Shown: in pieces, positions 6,375 through 8,984 of the stretch
Layout of the letters: each line of letters opens with the position of its first letter
Position numbering within the stretch: the first letter of the stretch is position 1
Source of the DNA: Thiomonas sp.
Lineage (GTDB): Bacteria > Pseudomonadota > Gammaproteobacteria > Burkholderiales > Burkholderiaceae_C
DNA length: 8,984 nt
Direction of reading: 5' to 3'
Assembly (NCBI GenBank): GCA_027451915.1
Contig: DAIDHU010000190.1
Span: 1-8,984, forward strand
Translations under genes and position numbers: made by a program
The notes under the pieces: generated by a model
Told to the model about the DNA's origin: nothing
The model's database searches: none
Seen by the model: only the letters and a program-made list of their open reading frames with translations

Positions 6375-7667
6375 ATGTTCAAGATTCTGATTCTCACCCC
6401 CATGCAGATGGAGCGTGGCGACAGCCGCCTGCGCGAGCACCTGATTCGCGCCTCCGGACTACGGCAGAAGCAAGGCGGCGGAGTCTTCGATGCCCGCTGG
6501 GAATTCCTGGGTGACGAGGCGCTGTATTTGCGCGACACCGACGACGGCGGACTCGATGCCCGGCGCGCGATCGCCGAGGAACGCAATTTCGCCCCCTATG
6601 CCTTCAAGGACTTCGCCCCCGGAAAGACCCACCGCTTCCAGGACTACGAGGTTCACTGCACGGCGCATCTGGTCGCCGACGCCAGCCTGAACGTGATTCT
6701 CGTGTTCGAGCTGGAATTCCTGGCAGCGAGCGGCGGCGCCATCGACCAGACCCTGCGGACCCTGCTGCGCCAGCGCAACATCCTGGCCGAGCTCGGGCTG
6801 GAATCCGAGCACACCGACATCAGGTTGCGCGCGACCCATGCCGTGCTTGATGTGATGAAAGGCCTGGACATCCCCTCCTTCGGGCAGCCGCCCAGTCTTT
6901 CCTTCACCCTGGACTCGAGCTTTCCCCTGATCTTCGCGTCCACGCCCCACACCATCCAGGCCCCCGAGGAACTGTTTCTCAATGAAGAGGATCAGGAGCA
7001 GCGAAGGCACAACTCCAGCATCAGCCTGGACTACCCGGGCAGCTATGTGCACGTGGGATGGAATTACGGGGTCGCACTGAATCTGCCCAGGAACCTCAAC
7101 CAGAAGATCTTTTGCATGGTCCTGTTCCTGCAGATCTACTACTACGAGATCCGGTTCTTCAAGGACTACTTCCAGAAATCCCTGCTCGACTCCCCCTCCA
7201 GGAAGACCACCACCGAACACAGCCTGGAATCGTTTCAGGGATTCCAGATCGCCTACCGGAGAATGATCCTGGACTACAAGACCTATAAATCCGGCCTCTA
7301 CCCCAAGCTGCACAAGGAATTCACGCGTATCGAGCAGTTCTGGCACATCCCCGACGATATCGGTTTCATCACCGAGACCTTCGAGCTGCAGAGGGATTTC
7401 CTCGATCGCAAGTTCCAGCTCGAAGGCGAGCGAATCAACAGGCGCCAGGATGTCGCGCTGAACATCATCGCGCTGCTCGAGATCGCCGCGCTGTACGAGG
7501 TGTGGAGAGGCGCGGTCGAGCTCAAGACGGAGCACCAGGACTATTTCTGGCTCGCCACGCTGCTGATCCTGCTGGTCGCCGCCATCGTGGCCCCGCTGAT
7601 CTGGTCGCGCACCCTGGGGGGCGCGCTGGAGCGACTCAAGGGATCACGCGAGTCTGACGAGGACTGA
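6375..7667 (+). CDS. Uncharacterised membrane protein with CorA-like C-terminal layout
   Basis: I do not recognise the 430-residue protein. Residues 1 to about 320 look like a soluble alpha/beta domain, with strand-like stretches such as MFKILILTPMQ (1-11) and NVILVFELEF (about 110-120). The middle is rich in aromatic and charged residues, for example IYYYEIRFFKDYF. Residues about 325-359 form a charged helical stalk (FELQRDFLDRKFQLEGERINRR). They lead into a first likely membrane segment at 360-377 (VALNIIALLEIAALYEVW, with Glu369 inside), a short charged loop (378-390), a second segment at 391-411 (FWLATLLILLVAAIVAPLIWS) and a charged cytoplasmic tail. This soluble domain, long helix and two C-terminal segments are the plan of CorA-type channels, but the GMN motif is absent. 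Homology to CorA is inference from layout only. The ATG at 6375 has a weak GAGA upstream. GC content falls to about 53% around 7141-7200, unlike the neighbours. Confidence 0.8.
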   Translation: MFKILILTPMQMERGDSRLREHLIRASGLRQKQGGGVFDARWEFLGDEALYLRDTDDGGLDARRAIAEERNFAPYAFKDFAPGKTHRFQDYEVHCTAHLVADASLNVILVFELEFLAASGGAIDQTLRTLLRQRNILAELGLESEHTDIRLRATHAVLDVMKGLDIPSFGQPPSLSFTLDSSFPLIFASTPHTIQAPEELFLNEEDQEQRRHNSSISLDYPGSYVHVGWNYGVALNLPRNLNQKIFCMVLFLQIYYYEIRFFKDYFQKSLLDSPSRKTTTEHSLESFQGFQIAYRRMILDYKTYKSGLYPKLHKEFTRIEQFWHIPDDIGFITETFELQRDFLDRKFQLEGERINRRQDVALNIIALLEIAALYEVWRGAVELKTEHQDYFWLATLLILLVAAIVAPLIWSRTLGGALERLKGSRESDED

Positions 7668-7692
7668 GCGGAGCTTGAACGCCCGGAGCAAG

Positions 7693-7711
7693 CCCGCGCG
7701 CGCGCCGCGGG
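7693..7711 (+). terminator. GC hairpin after the CorA-like gene, possible terminator
   Basis: CCCGCG (7693-7698) pairs with CGCGGG (7706-7711) around a 7-base loop, 25 bases after the stop codon of the membrane-protein gene. Only TCTT follows, so it would be a weak intrinsic terminator. The alternating CG tract permits several registers of pairing. Confidence 0.3.
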
Positions 7712-7731
7712 TCTTCGGGGCGGGCCCTGCG

Positions 7732-7740
7732 TGGCAGAAT
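7732..7740 (+). promoter_or_regulatory. Candidate extended -10 promoter of the SET-domain gene
   Basis: TGGCAGAAT fits an extended -10 (TGn followed by CAGAAT, four of six consensus positions). It lies about 80 bases upstream of the preferred ATG. A -35 17 bases upstream (TCTTCG, 7712-7717) is poor. It suggests that the SET gene can be expressed apart from the preceding gene. Confidence 0.35.
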
Positions 7741-7821
7741 GCCGGACGCCCCTCCCCGAGGCCCCTGCTCGCACGGCGAAGGCCCGGTCGGCTCGAAACC
7801 TGCGAGAAATCCGTGAACACC

Positions 7822-8583
7822 ATGAGTCCCCGCCAGTACAGCTCCGAATTCCTGGCGCGCGACGGGGCCACGCGATTCACGGTGGCCCAATCCCCGCAAG
7901 GCGGGTTCTGGATGCGGGTCGACCAGACCTTCTCGCCCTTCGCGCAAGGCGATGTCCTGTGCGACCGGCAACCACGCTCGCAGCTGGGCCTGGAGTCCCG
8001 AGGCATCACCAACCTGTTCGTGGGCGCGACGGATTCCGGGGCCGCGGAGCTCGCGCGATTCGCCCTCGAAACCGTGCGGGACATCCGCATCCACTGGTGC
8101 GGCGGGCCGCCTCCCGCGATCGAGGGTACCGAGGATCTGGATGAGGTCGAACTCCATGTCAGCGTGGAGGCGATTCGCATCGAGGCCATCCTGCTCAGAC
8201 ACCAGCGCCTGCATCCTGCCCTGCGGCTGCGGGCCAGCCCGATCCACGGCATCGGCGTGTTCACCACCATCCCCATCGCCGAGGGCTCGGACTTGTTCCA
8301 CCTGCCGGGGGAAGTGGTCCGCCTGCCCGAGGGTCCGCTCACGGCGGCGAACTTCGAGGGCGAGTGGAATGCGATCTCCGGGCAGGCCCTGCTGCTGAGG
8401 CGCGAGCGGACCAGCTACGGGTTCATGAACCACTCCCGCGACCCCAACTGCGTCATCGCGGCGGACGCGCGCCGCGTGTGGGCTCGCCGGGACATCGCGG
8501 CCGGGGAGGAATTGACCCTCGACTACCGCGCGCAGCCCCTGCCCGAGCGCTACCTGGAACTGCCGGGAGCCGCCTACCTCTGA
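7822..8583 (+). CDS. SET-domain protein (putative protein lysine methyltransferase)
   Basis: From the ATG at 7822 the protein has 253 residues. A GTG at 7813 with GAGA five bases upstream is an alternative start. The frame runs back to a TTG at 7675, but that Arg/Pro-rich part overlaps the candidate promoter. Residues 1 to about 130 match no domain I know. Residues about 134-240 are a SET domain, which transfers methyl groups from S-adenosylmethionine to lysine. It shows the N-terminal HGIGVF motif (142-147), the pseudoknot motif FMNHSRDPNC (201-210, with Asn203-His204) and GEELTLDY (228-235, with Tyr235 as the expected catalytic tyrosine). I see no cysteine-rich post-SET zinc site. All core motifs are present, so an active enzyme is plausible; the substrate is unknown. 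It is convergent with the channel gene, which ends 30 bp away. No signal peptide or membrane segment is seen, so it should be cytoplasmic. Confidence 0.85.
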   Translation: MSPRQYSSEFLARDGATRFTVAQSPQGGFWMRVDQTFSPFAQGDVLCDRQPRSQLGLESRGITNLFVGATDSGAAELARFALETVRDIRIHWCGGPPPAIEGTEDLDEVELHVSVEAIRIEAILLRHQRLHPALRLRASPIHGIGVFTTIPIAEGSDLFHLPGEVVRLPEGPLTAANFEGEWNAISGQALLLRRERTSYGFMNHSRDPNCVIAADARRVWARRDIAAGEELTLDYRAQPLPERYLELPGAAYL

Positions 8584-8613
8584 GACGGCGCCGGTGAAGC
8601 CCTCCCGCCCGGC

Positions 8614-8984
8614 TCAGCCGCGGTGCTCCTCGACCACCCTGGTCATGCGCCGGTCGGGAATCAGCCACATCAGGGCGACCGCGAGGTAGACCAGCTGGGC
8701 TGCCCACTGCGCCGCGAAGGACAGCGCAATGCCGACGACATACATCACGATCGACACATTGCCCTTCCGATCCCGCCCCAGTGCGCGAGCAAGGCGCGAG
8801 TCGGGGCCGCCTGCCGCCACCAGGGCGTGCGCGAGGATGGAATAGGCCACGGCGGCGCACAGCAGCACCCCCCCATACAGCGCGGTCGGAAGCGCGGCGA
8901 AGTGGTTCTCCCCCATCCAGCCCGTGACGAAGGGCAGCAAGGAGAGCCAGAACAGCAGATGCAGATTGGCCCACAGCACGGCCC
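8614..8984 (-). CDS. TMEM175/DUF1211-type potassium channel, N-terminal part outside the window
   Basis: The minus-strand frame enters from the right edge and stops at 8614, giving 122 residues. The stretch LWANLHLLFWLSLLPFVTGW followed by MGENHFAALP is highly characteristic of bacterial TMEM175 (DUF1211) proteins, which form K+-selective channels. About four membrane segments remain, matching TM3-TM6: the stretch above, ALYGGVLLCAAVAYSILAHALV, IVMYVVGIALSFAAQW and LVYLAVALMWLIPD. A basic/acidic tail, RRMTRVVEEHRG, follows. TM1 with its FSD filter motif would lie beyond the window, so it cannot be checked. A GTG lies near the right edge, but it falls inside the conserved part and is not the real start. 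Family length is about 200 residues, so roughly 40% is missing. Confidence 0.85.
   Translation of the reverse strand, partial: AVLWANLHLLFWLSLLPFVTGWMGENHFAALPTALYGGVLLCAAVAYSILAHALVAAGGPDSRLARALGRDRKGNVSIVMYVVGIALSFAAQWAAQLVYLAVALMWLIPDRRMTRVVEEHRG

Noticed and set aside
3892..6390. A second long plus-strand open frame (832 codons) overlapping the receptor gene
   Set aside because: The product is Arg, Pro and Gly-rich with no domain. The receptor frame carries clear plug and barrel features, so this is an out-of-frame shadow.
3689..6586. Long minus-strand open frames under the receptor gene
   Set aside because: Same cause: high third-position GC removes stop codons from antisense frames. 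No domain, signal or start context supports them.
7675..7821. Extended N-terminus of the SET protein from the TTG at 7675
   Set aside because: The added part is low-complexity Arg/Pro/Ala, contains a hairpin and a candidate extended -10, and lacks a ribosome binding site.

Overview
The window is GC-rich throughout (about 70% in a 60-base sample of the receptor gene) and reads as chromosomal DNA of a Gram-negative proteobacterium. The TonB-dependent outer-membrane receptor, the Sec-exported phosphatase and the codon bias support this. A beta- or gamma-proteobacterial host is my inference; no rRNA or other marker gene is present to settle it. There is no tRNA, transposase, CRISPR array or phage gene in the window.

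Layout: (1) The 3' part of an acyl-CoA thioesterase-like gene on the minus strand is cut off, so only its N-terminal part lies in the window (537 down to 1). (2) A 332-bp divergent intergenic region (538-869) holds a 9-bp tandem repeat and, at its right end, a clear ribosome binding site. (3) A two-gene plus-strand unit follows. The first gene is a large exported protein with an N-terminal YncE-type beta-propeller and a C-terminal alkaline-phosphatase-superfamily phosphoesterase domain (870-3749). The second is a TonB-dependent receptor (about 3746-6184) whose likely GTG start overlaps the phosphatase stop codon. Two GC-rich hairpins lie directly after the phosphatase stop. (4) A plus-strand gene of unknown function (6375-7667) has two C-terminal membrane segments after a helical stalk, a layout like CorA but without a GMN motif; part of it is less GC-rich than its neighbours. 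(5) A bacterial SET-domain protein (7822-8583) may have its own promoter. (6) The C-terminal part of a TMEM175/DUF1211-type potassium channel gene lies on the minus strand (8984 down to 8614), convergent with the SET gene and entering from the right edge.

How the genes may work together: the phosphoesterase and receptor look like a nutrient-capture pair. The exported enzyme would split a phosphorylated compound, and the receptor would import a product or the substrate through the outer membrane. The remaining genes are not obviously linked to this pair. The two least explained items are the CorA-like membrane protein and the SET protein. They lie in the same direction, 154 bp apart, but a candidate promoter between them suggests separate expression. 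I see no convincing new multi-gene system, only these candidates.
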